A DNA stretch of 64,000 bases, taken from Marinomonas sp. THO17. GTDB lineage: Bacteria > Pseudomonadota > Gammaproteobacteria > Pseudomonadales > Marinomonadaceae. Each line of letters starts with the position of its first letter. Within the stretch, counting starts at the first letter, position 1. The translations under genes were made by a program, and so were the position numbers. The stretch covers positions 1,492,501 to 1,556,500 of the forward strand of contig NZ_AP031575.1 of the NCBI RefSeq assembly GCF_040436405.1, in the 5' to 3' direction. Under the pieces are notes generated by a model. It saw only the letters and a list, made by a program, of their open reading frames with translations, was not told the origin of the DNA and ran no database searches. Of the stretch, positions 9,784 to 18,404 are shown one piece after another.

Positions 9784-9931
9784 TGTTTTTCTCTCCGAAT
9801 TTTGAGCGTTACTGGCTTTTGTAGGACACTCAGAATTTTTGTTTTTATTTTGTGCTCCTCGTTTTCGGCGAGTTAAAACCGCTACCATTACGAGAACTTG
9901 TATATTTACACTAACAGTGTATTCTTGTGAT

Positions 9932-9951
9932 GTAAATCAATAGTGAATGAA
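9932..9951 (-). promoter_or_regulatory. Putative operator, copy 1 of the TCATTCACTATTGATTYAC motif
   Basis: On the minus strand this reads TTCATTCACTATTGATTTAC. The same 19-bp core occurs at 12045-12063 and 12097-12115, ahead of the dioxygenase gene. It lies in the divergent region between the reductase-TRAP operon and the GntR regulator, so it is well placed to control one or both. Within it TTCAC recurs with an 11-bp period. The rest of the 321-bp gap (9784-10104) contains promoter-like AT-rich DNA and no further gene. Confidence 0.65.
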
Positions 9952-10042
9952 TTTTCTCAAATATTTCTTTCCTCTTGCCAAACCATGCTTGACTTGATGA
10001 GCGCATACTCTGCTAAGTCAGTCAGTTAGAGTATTTTAGCTA

Positions 10043-10069
10043 CTTACAATTGCTCATTTGACTTGTAAG
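10043..10069. promoter_or_regulatory. Inverted repeat upstream of the GntR gene
   Basis: CTTACAA (10043-10049) and TTGTAAG (10063-10069) form a perfect 7-bp inverted pair with a 13-bp spacer, ending 36 bp before the GTG start. It could be an autoregulatory site, but it is different in sequence from the 19-bp motif shared by the regulon. Confidence 0.3.
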
Positions 10070-10104
10070 ATAAGGATACATATTGCGCAGAATCAGGTGA
10101 AAAA

Positions 10105-10821
10105 GTGGAAAAGAAGAATAAGACAAAACAGCTACCGCTCTATATCCAAATTAGCGAATTATTGCATCGCGAGATTGCAGCGGGACATTGGTTACCTGGA
10201 GATAGACTGCCTATCGAAGCCGAGCTTGCTGCGAAATTAGGTGTGGCCATTGGCACCCTTCGTAAAGCTTTAAAAAAGCTTGAAGAAGATGGCTTTTTAG
10301 AGCGCCGCCAAGGCTCAGGCAACTATATAAAACGCGCTCCTAGCGGTCGCGCTATTTATCAGTTTTTCCACCTAGAAACCTTAGCAGGTGGTGGCGTGCC
10401 AAGCGCTGATATCTTGTCTCTCACGCTTGATGAAGATGAGTTTGTAAAACGCCAGTTGAATGTCAAAGCAGATGGCAAACTTTGGTGTATCAAACGCGCT
10501 CGCTATCTCAATCGTGAACTGGTTGCCATGGAACAGATTTGGTTCAAACATGCTCATGCACCAAATCTCAAAGCCAAAGATTTGCACGAATCACTTTATC
10601 TTCACTATCGTGATCACTTTTCCTTTTGGATTAGCCGAGTGGAAGACGAAGTGGATTGTGCCCCCGCACCTAAATGGGTGACGGATAACCTGGAGCTGGC
10701 TCCAGAAACAACCATGCCAAAGGTGCATCGTAGAAGTTGGTCAAACGCAGGCTTAATCGAAGAGTTCTCGTTTACATGGTACAACCCAGCCAAATGTCGT
10801 TATGTTGCTCGTTGGCACTAA
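10105..10821 (+). CDS. GntR-family regulator with UTRA ligand domain (HutC subfamily)
   Basis: 238 residues. Residues about 10-75 are a winged helix (LPLYIQISELLHREIAAGHW, then LGVAIGTLRKALKKLEEDGFLERRQGSGNYI). Residues about 90-235 are a UTRA effector domain (VKRQLNVKADGKLWCIKRARY, VAMEQIWF). The start is GTG, with AGGTGA close upstream. It is followed 28 bp later by a Gfo/Idh/MocA dehydrogenase in the same direction and is divergent from the reductase-TRAP operon. It is the likely local regulator, and the 19-bp motif found three times around it is the candidate binding site. Confidence 0.88.
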   Translation: MEKKNKTKQLPLYIQISELLHREIAAGHWLPGDRLPIEAELAAKLGVAIGTLRKALKKLEEDGFLERRQGSGNYIKRAPSGRAIYQFFHLETLAGGGVPSADILSLTLDEDEFVKRQLNVKADGKLWCIKRARYLNRELVAMEQIWFKHAHAPNLKAKDLHESLYLHYRDHFSFWISRVEDEVDCAPAPKWVTDNLELAPETTMPKVHRRSWSNAGLIEEFSFTWYNPAKCRYVARWH

Positions 10822-10849
10822 CATTTAATAAAAACAAGAGGTTAGAAAA

Positions 10850-11974
10850 ATGGGGAAGTCGGTTCGATATGGCATCCTAGGCTGTGGAATGATGGGGCAA
10901 GAACACCTCAGAAACTTAGCCTTAATTGATGGCGCTCGGGTGGTCGCGATCACCGAACCCAATCAAGACATGCAAAAACGCTGCGCACAGCTAGTGCCTG
11001 ACGCGCAGTTTTTCAACAATCTCGATGACATGCTTAACGCTGACCTTGATCTTGAAGCCCTTGTCATCGCCACACCCAACTACCAACACGCCGATCAACT
11101 GCTTGAGCTATTTGAACGTACCACTCTGCCAATCTTGGTAGAAAAACCCGTGGTCAGTGACATTAACCAAGTAGCTAAAATTCGCGATGCCGCAGCCAAA
11201 CACCCCGCTCCAGTATGGGTAGCCATGGAATACCGCTACATGCCTCCGGTTGCTCAGTTTCGTAAACAGCTTTTAGAAGGTGATATTGGCACCCTGAAAA
11301 TGCTTAACATTCGTGAGCACCGTTTCCCATTCTTGGAAAAGGTGGATGATTGGAACCGTTTTAATCGCCAAACTGGTGGCACTTTAGTCGAAAAATGCTG
11401 TCACTTTTTCGACCTGATGCGCCTTTTAATCCAAGGGGAAGTAAAACGTGTTTACGCATCCACTGGCCAAGATTGCAACCATCTGGAAGAGTGTTACAAC
11501 GGAGCAACACCAGACATCATAGACAACGCTTTTGTCCTAGTGGATTTTGAAAACGGTCAACGTGCTTGCTTGGATCTCAACATGTTTGCCGAAGGCTCCC
11601 GTTACCAAGAAGAAATCTGCGCCATTGGTCCTAAAGCCAAACTGGAATGTTTCGTACCTGGTCCAGGACGCTTCTGGCCAACTGACACCCTAGGCGCTGC
11701 CCCAATTCCAAAAGTGGTTCTTAGCCCACGCAATCCGAAAGGCCCAATCGAGTCTGATATCCCAGTAGACCCGACTCTGCTCGATGCGGGCGATCATAAT
11801 GGCTCCACTTTTTATCAGCACCTTGGCTTCTTCAAAGCCATCACAGAAAAGGCCGTAGTAGAGGTCACAATAGAAGATGGTTTGAAAGCGGTAGTAATAG
11901 GTTTAGCCGCCCAGCACTCTGCACAAACTGGCCAAGCAGTCACAATCACAGATTCCGGTTACGCTTTCGCATGA
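10850..11974 (+). CDS. Gfo/Idh/MocA-family oxidoreductase
   Basis: 374 residues. The N-terminal NAD(P)-binding motif GILGCGMMGQEHLRN lies at about residues 8-22, followed by the conserved VEKPVVSD with the catalytic-type Lys near residue 98, and YRYMPPV. The C-terminal beta-sheet domain is typical of sugar or inositol dehydrogenases. GTLVEKCCHFFDLMRLL carries the family His-Asp pair. It lies directly after the GntR gene and is inferred to oxidise the sugar or polyol imported by the neighbouring TRAP system. The exact substrate is not deducible. Confidence 0.85.
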   Translation: MGKSVRYGILGCGMMGQEHLRNLALIDGARVVAITEPNQDMQKRCAQLVPDAQFFNNLDDMLNADLDLEALVIATPNYQHADQLLELFERTTLPILVEKPVVSDINQVAKIRDAAAKHPAPVWVAMEYRYMPPVAQFRKQLLEGDIGTLKMLNIREHRFPFLEKVDDWNRFNRQTGGTLVEKCCHFFDLMRLLIQGEVKRVYASTGQDCNHLEECYNGATPDIIDNAFVLVDFENGQRACLDLNMFAEGSRYQEEICAIGPKAKLECFVPGPGRFWPTDTLGAAPIPKVVLSPRNPKGPIESDIPVDPTLLDAGDHNGSTFYQHLGFFKAITEKAVVEVTIEDGLKAVVIGLAAQHSAQTGQAVTITDSGYAFA

Positions 11975-12044
11975 ATTAATTTCATAAAACAAAACTAAGT
12001 AAATCAATAAGTAATGAGTTAATAAGGCGTTTCATAAAGAAAAA

Positions 12045-12063
12045 TCATTCACTATTGATTTAC
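12045..12063 (+). promoter_or_regulatory. Putative operator, copy 2
   Basis: TCATTCACTATTGATTTAC, identical over 19 bp to the minus-strand copy at 9932-9950. It lies 102 bp upstream of the dioxygenase start and 52 bp (about five helical turns) before copy 3. Confidence 0.65.
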
Positions 12064-12096
12064 TTTTAAAACTCATGTGATTAGAGTAAATAAAAT

Positions 12097-12115
12097 TCAT
12101 TCACTATTGATTCAC
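12097..12115 (+). promoter_or_regulatory. Putative operator, copy 3
   Basis: TCATTCACTATTGATTCAC, one mismatch from copies 1 and 2. It ends 49 bp before the ATG at 12165. Two copies in phase upstream of one gene suggest cooperative binding of a dimeric regulator, presumably the GntR protein at 10105. Confidence 0.65.
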
Positions 12116-12164
12116 ATCAATAAATGGATCTCCGACATCACCATGACCTAAATCGGGAGTAGAT

Positions 12165-13145
12165 ATGAGTGTGGTAATTTCCAAACTAGAAGAACAAAAA
12201 CAAGTAAATGGGTTGGATTTTCCATTGCTAGTAACGCCTCACAATTCGGACGTTCAAAGCAATAAATTGGCGTTTCTCAACTGGGTTGAAGACAACAAAG
12301 CTGAGCTTCATGACTTATTGATTAAACACGGAGCAGTATTATTCCGTGGTTTTCCGGTTGACAACTCCGACGAATTCGAGAAGATGCTCGATCAAACAAA
12401 CTATCAGAATATGCCCTATGTTGGGGGCGCTGCGCCCCGCGCTCAGGTAACCGCATCGCGTATTGTGACCGCCAACGAGTCTCCTGCATCCGAGAAAATC
12501 CCATTCCACCACGAAATGGCACAAGTACCAACGCCTCCGGGCTACATTTTCTTCTACTGTGAAACCTCGGCTGCTAAAGGGGGCGCGACATCCATTCTGC
12601 ACTCTGGCGAAATCTGTGAAAAGTTTTTTGAGATCGCGCCTGACTTTGCCCAAAAAGTCGAACAACAAGGCGTTCGCTATGTTCGCGTGATGCCAGAAAT
12701 CACCGACAATACCTCTGCCATTGGCCGCTCTTGGAAAGACACCTTCCACGTTTCCACTCACGAGGCAGCTGAAGAAAAAATGCGCGAAGCTGGTATGGAT
12801 TGGGAATGGTTAGAAAATGGTGATGTGCGCACCGAAACTCGCGTCTTGCCTGGTATTCGCTTTGATGATGAAACCCAACAAAAAACCTTCTTTAACTCTA
12901 TTGTGGCGGTATTCACTGGCTGGAATGATGCCCGCAATCAAGGGGAAAAAGCCGTCACCACAGCAGATGGTCAGCCAATGAACGCAAATGCGCTTGCCCA
13001 GCTCGTAAAAGCCATGGACGAATTATGTGTGAACTTTAAGTGGCAGTCAGGTGACGTACTATGGATCAATAACCATACGGTATTACACGCCCGCCAGCCG
13101 TTTGAAGGCGAACGCCGCATCTTAGCCTCTATCTCTTATAAATAA
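12165..13145 (+). CDS. TauD/TfdA-family Fe(II)/2-oxoglutarate dioxygenase
   Basis: 326 residues of the taurine-dioxygenase superfamily. The iron site H-x-E is seen in IPFHHEMAQVPTPP (about residues 110-123), and the distal His lies in WINNHTVLHARQPFEGERR, which also carries the Arg that binds 2-oxoglutarate. VLFRGFPV near residue 60 is the usual N-terminal landmark. The Glu in place of Asp in HxD is common in the SyrP-like branch. It has its own promoter region with two copies of the regulon motif and GGGAG before the ATG. The substrate is unknown; the context suggests hydroxylation or demethylation of the TRAP substrate. Confidence 0.85.
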   Translation: MSVVISKLEEQKQVNGLDFPLLVTPHNSDVQSNKLAFLNWVEDNKAELHDLLIKHGAVLFRGFPVDNSDEFEKMLDQTNYQNMPYVGGAAPRAQVTASRIVTANESPASEKIPFHHEMAQVPTPPGYIFFYCETSAAKGGATSILHSGEICEKFFEIAPDFAQKVEQQGVRYVRVMPEITDNTSAIGRSWKDTFHVSTHEAAEEKMREAGMDWEWLENGDVRTETRVLPGIRFDDETQQKTFFNSIVAVFTGWNDARNQGEKAVTTADGQPMNANALAQLVKAMDELCVNFKWQSGDVLWINNHTVLHARQPFEGERRILASISYK

Positions 13146-13176
13146 GCTACTTTACCTTGCTTAAAGACCAAAAGAT

Positions 13177-13198
13177 GGAACACCCTACTCGGTGTTCC
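13177..13198 (+). terminator. Hairpin after the dioxygenase gene
   Basis: GGAACACC (13177-13184) / GGTGTTCC (13191-13198) with a 6-nt loop, 32 bp after the stop codon. The downstream T-tract is poor (TTCGATAAA), so it may be a weak or assisted terminator. Confidence 0.5.
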
Positions 13199-13560
13199 TT
13201 CGATAAATGGGGGACACAGTTAAATTGATTCATCATTGCATGTATCGTCTTTTCATTTACGCCAACTCTTTTTTGCCCCCACGTTTTCCATCAGGCTAAC
13301 ATTGTTCTGTTAGCACTTCCATCTGTGCCTAGATCATTTACACAAGGCCATTCTCAGCATGCCCCTAACATAAAAGAGCCACTTGATTCGTCATCAAGCC
13401 CCAAGGATGGATAGACACATCAAGGTCGCTTAATCAGTTTTCGCTGTCTTTCCACGCCCCAAAAGACAATTCAGCTGTTTTTTCCAACACCATAAGACAC
13501 CTTCTAAGGGGTTATGCAATAGGCTCTCTCCTATGTTTTTCATCCTATAAGAGTCAAATT
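13199..13560. other. Gene-poor intergenic stretch
   Basis: No convincing gene was found. A perfect inverted repeat GCTAACA (13295-13301) / TGTTAGC (13308-13314) is the only clear structure. A 37-codon minus-strand frame lies roughly between 13540 and 13427; it lacks a spaced ribosome binding site and was not called. Confidence 0.4.
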
Positions 13561-13608
13561 ATGAAAACATCCTTCTCTGTTTCTTTACAGCCATGGTGGA
13601 GCGCATAA
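13561..13608 (+). CDS. Possible 15-residue leader peptide overlapping the next gene
   Basis: An ATG at 13561 opens a 15-codon frame (MKTSFSVSLQPWWSA) whose TAA shares its last base with the ATG of the membrane-protein gene (TAATG at 13606-13610). The overlap would allow translational coupling. No strong ribosome binding site precedes the small frame, so it may be fortuitous. Confidence 0.2.
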   Translation: MKTSFSVSLQPWWSA

Positions 13609-14237
13609 TGTTGTTTTTTCGAGGTTTTATTTATCTGGTTTTGGTCTCAGTTGTGGCTCAGATTATTTCATTGGAAGGCTACAAAATGCTATCGGCAGCG
13701 CAATACAGTGAACAATCACTCACTGAACATATGCAGGATATGTTGTCTTTCTTAAGTTGTATCTTGTTCTTATATGTCTCACGTCGCGATAAATCCATGA
13801 AAATCGCCGCAACATTATTAGCCGCTCTCATGGCGATGATGTTTGTACGGGAATCGGATTCCTTGTTGGATCAGTATGTCTTTGATGGTGCTTGGCAAAG
13901 TATCGTACTGGTCATTATTGCTTGTGTATTTGTGTTTCTTTGGGGGCGTTTTAATACGCTTTATCCCGCCCTGAAGCACTATGCAAATCAAGCTTGTTTT
14001 GGCACATTTTTGGCTGGCCTGGTGACCTTGCTTGGATTTTCACGTTTGATGGGACGGGGCTCATTTTGGGAAGCTGTCATGGGTGATGTCTATATGCGAG
14101 TCGTTAAAAACATTGTTGAAGAAGGGATTGAAACACTCGGTTATACCTTGATCTTTATTTCTGCCGTTGAACTCGCTTTAGCCTGCCGTCGTCAACCACC
14201 AAAAATCTTAAATACTCTAGTAAAACAAGCACCTTAG
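13608..14237 (+). CDS. Hypothetical multi-pass inner-membrane protein
   Basis: 209 residues with about six hydrophobic segments. Several acidic and charged motifs lie between them (FVRESDSLLDQYVFDG, NIVEEGIETLGYTLIF). I do not recognise a named family. The start at 13608 is preferred to an in-frame ATG at 13593 because GGTGGAG lies six bases upstream. No obvious operon partner; a stem-loop follows about 60 bp after the stop. Confidence 0.65.
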   Translation: MLFFRGFIYLVLVSVVAQIISLEGYKMLSAAQYSEQSLTEHMQDMLSFLSCILFLYVSRRDKSMKIAATLLAALMAMMFVRESDSLLDQYVFDGAWQSIVLVIIACVFVFLWGRFNTLYPALKHYANQACFGTFLAGLVTLLGFSRLMGRGSFWEAVMGDVYMRVVKNIVEEGIETLGYTLIFISAVELALACRRQPPKILNTLVKQAP

Positions 14238-14298
14238 AAAAATCAATCACCTGCAACATGCTTAATGAGGCTTTAACGATAATTTCGACCTATCTATG

Positions 14299-14339
14299 CC
14301 AACAAGCGTGGAAGCTTTTGCTGATAAAACGCTTGTTGG
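14299..14339. repeat. Large stem-loop between the membrane protein and the acetyltransferase
   Basis: Perfect 11-bp arms CCAACAAGCGT (14299-14309) and ACGCTTGTTGG (14329-14339) with a 19-nt loop. There is no T-tract on either strand. It may be a Rho-independent terminator variant, an mRNA-stabilising structure or a DNA-binding site. Confidence 0.45.
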
Positions 14340-14467
14340 TGATATTCACAACCTATTCCTCAACTTGCTATTTCTTATCACACCAAGCGACTTTGCATAG
14401 TCAGTATAGTGGTTGAAGCAAAAAAACCTTATCCTTAAAAGCATCTTTGAACTGACTAAATAATAAA

Positions 14468-15109
14468 ATGACCTCTCTGACACCCGCTTGCCAAAATACC
14501 ATCTCTCTTAAAACCGTATCCGGGCCGGATTTATTGCCTTATATTGAACAGATTGCCCAATTAAGAATCCAGATATTTCGTGCTTTTCCATACCTCTATG
14601 AAGGTTCATTAGCATACGAGCAGAAATACTTACAACGTTATCTTGATGCAAGTCATGCTGCCGCCATACTAGCGTTTGATGGTGAACAACTCGTAGGTGC
14701 CTCTACTTGTCTCCCGATGAGCCAAGAAGACGAGGCTTTTAAACAGCCTTTTATCGAATCCGGTTATCCCATAGAGCGCCTCTTCTATTTTGCCGAATCC
14801 GTATTAGATGCTCGCTTTCGAGGACAAGGTATAGGACAAAGATTCTTTACCGAAAGAGAAAAGTTTATGCGCAGCGTGGGGAATTTTCAGTGGGCGACGT
14901 TTTGCGCAGTGGATCGCGGAATCAACCACCCTCAACAGCCGCAAAACTATCGGCCATTAGATCCGCTATGGCACAAAAATGGCTTTGTAAAAACACACTT
15001 AACAACACACTATGCTTGGCAAGATATAGGAGAATCAAACGAAACCTCCAAGCCCATGATCTTCTGGATAAAAGAATTCCCCAAATCAGCAAGTGTGTTT
15101 ATCGATTAA
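14468..15109 (+). CDS. GNAT-family N-acetyltransferase
   Basis: 213 residues. The acetyl-CoA pyrophosphate-binding loop is FRGQGIGQRFF (about residues 117-127), preceded by the beta4 strand FAESVLDARF. The N-terminal LRIQIFRAFPYLYEG is seen in related uncharacterised acyltransferases. No strong ribosome binding site is visible before the ATG. The acceptor substrate is unknown, and the neighbours give no clue. Confidence 0.75.
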   Translation: MTSLTPACQNTISLKTVSGPDLLPYIEQIAQLRIQIFRAFPYLYEGSLAYEQKYLQRYLDASHAAAILAFDGEQLVGASTCLPMSQEDEAFKQPFIESGYPIERLFYFAESVLDARFRGQGIGQRFFTEREKFMRSVGNFQWATFCAVDRGINHPQQPQNYRPLDPLWHKNGFVKTHLTTHYAWQDIGESNETSKPMIFWIKEFPKSASVFID

Positions 15110-15288
15110 AAATTGCAGATGATTTTGGTTAGCAAATAGCTGTTTATACTGTTTCATAAAAGGACTTTATAAGAGGAAATGGCTTTTTTGCGACATCTAT
15201 CCTGTTAAATCAATTTCACTAGATAGTGAACCATAGGAGTATGAGACTAACCTCCCGAGAGGCTTTGATAGAAGTAACAATTCAGAAC

Positions 15289-16071
15289 TTAATAACGCAT
15301 CAGCTTCTGCGTTTCTTCTTCAATACGCAGGTAAAACTGCTTATGCTCCAAGTCTTGTCCGGCTTCGGCATCAACAATCAGTTTGACATTCGGGTGGAAT
15401 TGCAGAATCGATGCTGGACAGGACGCGCTCACCGGCCCTTCCGCAGTCGCTTTAACAGCGGCTGCCTTTGCACTGCCGGTTGCCAACAAAACAATATCGC
15501 GTGCTTGCATAATCGTTTCGATGCCAACAGTAATGGCTAACTGAGGCTGAAACTCATCGGCTGAAAAAAAACGGGCATTATCCTCAATGGTCTGGCTAGA
15601 CAGAGTTTTCACCCGAGTACGTGAGCGCAAGCTGGAACCGGGTTCATTAAAACCAATATGTCCGTTCACACCAATACCCAAAAGTTGCCAGTCAATGCCA
15701 CCACTTTGCTGAATTTTACTTTCGTAGTCCACGCAGGACGCCTCAATGTCATCCGCAAAACCATCAGGAACAAAGGTATTTTCAACCGCAATATCGACCT
15801 GATTAAAGAAATTCTGCTGCATAAAATAGCGGTAACTTTGAGAATGATCTGGCGTCAAACCTATGTATTCATCCAGATTAAAACTGCGACATGCGGCCAG
15901 AGACAGATCGCCCTTTTTAACCTGTTCAATAACATGCTGGTACATTTTAATCGGGGTTGATCCAGTTGCCAGACCCAAAACAGAATCTGGCTTGTTTTTT
16001 ATCTGCTGGCTCATAAGCCGAGCACCATAAGACGCAACATCTTCCGGCTTATCACAAAGAATAATTCTCAT
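15289..16071 (-). CDS. nagB: Glucosamine-6-phosphate deaminase
   Basis: 260 residues, matching the usual length of NagB. It converts glucosamine 6-phosphate to fructose 6-phosphate and ammonia. Visible motifs are LGLATGSTPIKMY (phosphate loop), SFNLDEYIGL with the catalytic Asp, and GIGVNGHIGFNEPGSS with the catalytic His. It starts 6 bp after the nagA stop codon. It is the last enzyme of the minus-strand oligosaccharide operon that begins at 26281. Confidence 0.95.
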   Translation of the reverse strand: MRIILCDKPEDVASYGARLMSQQIKNKPDSVLGLATGSTPIKMYQHVIEQVKKGDLSLAACRSFNLDEYIGLTPDHSQSYRYFMQQNFFNQVDIAVENTFVPDGFADDIEASCVDYESKIQQSGGIDWQLLGIGVNGHIGFNEPGSSLRSRTRVKTLSSQTIEDNARFFSADEFQPQLAITVGIETIMQARDIVLLATGSAKAAAVKATAEGPVSASCPASILQFHPNVKLIVDAEAGQDLEHKQFYLRIEEETQKLMRY

Positions 16072-16077
16072 AAAATA

Positions 16078-17223
16078 CTAACCTTCAATGTGTTTTTTCA
16101 TCTGGCCATCAATCCAAGTGTGACAGACTTTTTTATCACTGATATGAATAATGTTGGCTTTGTATCCCGGCTTAAGTTCACCAAGCTGATCCGTAAGCCC
16201 CATAGCTTGAGCGGGATACATAGTCGCCATGCGAATGGCCTCAGCCTCTTCGACTGCCAATGCATCCTGCACATAATTTACCGCATCCAACAGGCTGATT
16301 GCTGAACCAGCCAGAGTCCCTTGGGCGTTTTTCAAAACGCCATCGACCGCATAAATGGTCTGGCCATCCAGTTGAAAATCAGCACCATCAGTACCTACCG
16401 TACTCATTGCATCGGATACCAGCAGTAACTTGCCAGCTGGCTTACATCGCATCGCGATCTGCAGTGACGTCGGATGCAGGTGATGCCCGTCCGCAATAAC
16501 ACTTGCCCAGCAATGATCGGTAACCAAGGCACTGCCAAGCATCGCTGGCTCGCGTGCACTCAGCATAGACATGGCATTGTACAGATGCGTAAAACCAGAA
16601 AGACCAGCAGCGATTGCCTGATTAACCGAGTCAGCGTCTGCGTTACTGTGCCCAGCCCAAACCTGATACCCCAACTCAGATAACTGCTTGATAAGATCAA
16701 CTGCTGTTTTTTCAGGGGCTAGGGTTAACAGGCGAGTGCCTTCCGCTTTTGCCAATATCTCGATGTCGTCTGTCGTTAATTGTCGAAGGTACTTTTCATT
16801 ATGTATGCCTTTTTTTGCAACATTAAAAAACGGACCTTCAATATGAATGCCTAGCAACTGACTGGGCTTTAGCGCATGAACAGCATTGGCGGCGTGAATA
16901 GCTTTCGCCATGATTTCGGGGCTATCGCTCATCAGGGTTGGTAGAATTGATGTCGTACCAAAGCTACGATGAGCTTCGGCCATGGTATAGAGGGTCTGTA
17001 CTTGGGGTTGATCATTAAATAACAAACCACCACCGCCGTTGACTTGTAAGTCAATAAAACCGGCACAGAGCAACCCATCAAAAAAATGAAAGGATTCAGC
17101 GTGAGTGTCAATTTGTGAAAGCGGTTTTAACTCAACAATACGATCATGCTCAATAAGGATGGCATAATCGCTTAAATAGGATTCACCGGTGAAAATCCGA
17201 GTGGCACTTATCGTTTGTTTCAT
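16078..17223 (-). CDS. nagA: N-acetylglucosamine-6-phosphate deacetylase
   Basis: 381 residues of the amidohydrolase superfamily. It removes acetate from GlcNAc-6-phosphate. Seen are the entry motif GFIDLQVNGGGG, the metal ligand region LLGIHIEGPFFN, AGHSNAD, and HLYNAMSML followed by LVSDAMSTVG with the catalytic Asp. It lies between the kinase gene (17287) and nagB (16071), consistent with the sequence kinase, deacetylase, deaminase for free GlcNAc. Confidence 0.95.
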   Translation of the reverse strand: MKQTISATRIFTGESYLSDYAILIEHDRIVELKPLSQIDTHAESFHFFDGLLCAGFIDLQVNGGGGLLFNDQPQVQTLYTMAEAHRSFGTTSILPTLMSDSPEIMAKAIHAANAVHALKPSQLLGIHIEGPFFNVAKKGIHNEKYLRQLTTDDIEILAKAEGTRLLTLAPEKTAVDLIKQLSELGYQVWAGHSNADADSVNQAIAAGLSGFTHLYNAMSMLSAREPAMLGSALVTDHCWASVIADGHHLHPTSLQIAMRCKPAGKLLLVSDAMSTVGTDGADFQLDGQTIYAVDGVLKNAQGTLAGSAISLLDAVNYVQDALAVEEAEAIRMATMYPAQAMGLTDQLGELKPGYKANIIHISDKKVCHTWIDGQMKKHIEG

Positions 17224-17286
17224 GCTGCTTTAATCTTGTTAATCTGATTGGTCACTGTCAAAAAAATACCCTAACCCTAAAGGTCG

Positions 17287-18162
17287 TTAAGGCGCCGTTC
17301 GAGCCAGTTGTAATGCGCCGGATAATGCATCGCCTTTACTGTCTGCAATCCATGACTGATATTCTGCGGCCAGATTTTGTTTTACGATTTCAGCCAAACC
17401 GCCCATTAACACCACTGGTTGATCATTAAAATCGTGCATGGATTTAATTAATGCCTGAATGATGCTTTGCTGTTCAGCAAGAATAGATGTCGCATTGGAA
17501 TCATTCTGCGCAGCATTCTGCACAACCAAAGGTGCCAACTTTGCAAAACTGGCCGGTGTCGCATTGCGATAAAACTGAACGATTGCCTCAGCTTTAAAAT
17601 CAAAATCCGCAGCAAAAGAATGGGTAAGGTCACTGGCCGCAATAACACCATCGAGCGCTTGCAGCGTCAGTTGATACAGTCTTAATCCCAACCAAGCACC
17701 ACTGCCCTGATCCGCAAAAGGAAACCCCCAGCCACTCCAGGAACTATGCTGTTCACCTATAATCGACCAACCACAAATACCAGTCCCAATAATTAAAATG
17801 CTGCCATTCTTACCTGCATGGGCTCCCAAGCAGGCTATATGAGCATCACTCGCATGAGCCAACTTAGCAAAGGGGTGCCGCCACTGACCCAAAAAGCTTT
17901 TCGCAACCCTCATTTCAGCCCCAGCTAATCCCAAGCCAAGGTGCAATCGAGAAAATGCTTGTTCGTCTAAACCGGCTTGATGCAGAGCTTTGCGAATCGC
18001 ATCGAGAATCGACACAACGGCCCCTTCCGCATCGCTATAGACATTTGCTGAGCCAGATACCCCCTCTCCCAGCACTTGGCCATGATGATCAGTTAAGCGC
18101 GCACGACAATGGGTACCACCACCATCAACACCAACATAAAAAATTTCGCCTTTCTGCTTCAT
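17287..18162 (-). CDS. BadF/BadG-family ATPase, probable N-acetylglucosamine kinase
   Basis: 291 residues of the ASKHA fold. The N-terminal phosphate 1 motif is VGVDGGGTHCRARL, then SILIIGTGICGWSIIG (phosphate 2/sugar region) and PVVLMGGLAEIV near the C-terminus. This branch contains GlcNAc/glucosamine kinases. Position immediately upstream of nagA and nagB makes ATP-dependent phosphorylation of intracellular GlcNAc the best reading, as expected when the sugar arrives by ABC transport and not by a PTS. Confidence 0.82.
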   Translation of the reverse strand: MKQKGEIFYVGVDGGGTHCRARLTDHHGQVLGEGVSGSANVYSDAEGAVVSILDAIRKALHQAGLDEQAFSRLHLGLGLAGAEMRVAKSFLGQWRHPFAKLAHASDAHIACLGAHAGKNGSILIIGTGICGWSIIGEQHSSWSGWGFPFADQGSGAWLGLRLYQLTLQALDGVIAASDLTHSFAADFDFKAEAIVQFYRNATPASFAKLAPLVVQNAAQNDSNATSILAEQQSIIQALIKSMHDFNDQPVVLMGGLAEIVKQNLAAEYQSWIADSKGDALSGALQLARTAP

Positions 18163-18195
18163 TGTCGTCTGATCATCTTTTTAAAAATTCTGAGA

Positions 18196-18291
18196 CTAAC
18201 GCGCCAGCCCCAATGCCATACCCTGTCCAAGACAGGTATTGCTTCCTGTCACTATGGCAACCTTGCCAGCTAAACTAAACGACGCCAACAT
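18196..18291 (-). pseudogene. Truncated KduD-like short-chain dehydrogenase remnant
   Basis: A 31-codon frame from ATG 18291 (GAGAGA upstream) to TAG 18196. Its product contains FSLAGKVAIVTGSNTCLGQG followed by MALGLAR. This is the N-terminal NAD-binding segment of 2-dehydro-3-deoxy-D-gluconate 5-dehydrogenases (KduD family), where TGxNTGLGQG is usual. The middle Gly of the TGxxxGxG motif is Cys here. The remaining 220 or so residues are absent, and nagK begins 33 bp later. It lies inside the operon in the correct direction, so it looks like an enzyme lost by deletion. Confidence 0.75.
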
Positions 18292-18404
18292 ACTATTCTC
18301 TCAACCAATTCTTTATGCTGATAGGGACTGGTTTACAACGCATCCTCTGATCATTGTTAATAGCAGACTCTGATCAATCAGGATCTGCTTGTCTAAATTT
18401 GCAC

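Noticed and set aside
10006..10033. TACTCT/AGAGTA inverted pair upstream of the GntR gene
   Set aside because: Arms of six bases with a 16-bp spacer are easily found by chance in AT-rich DNA.
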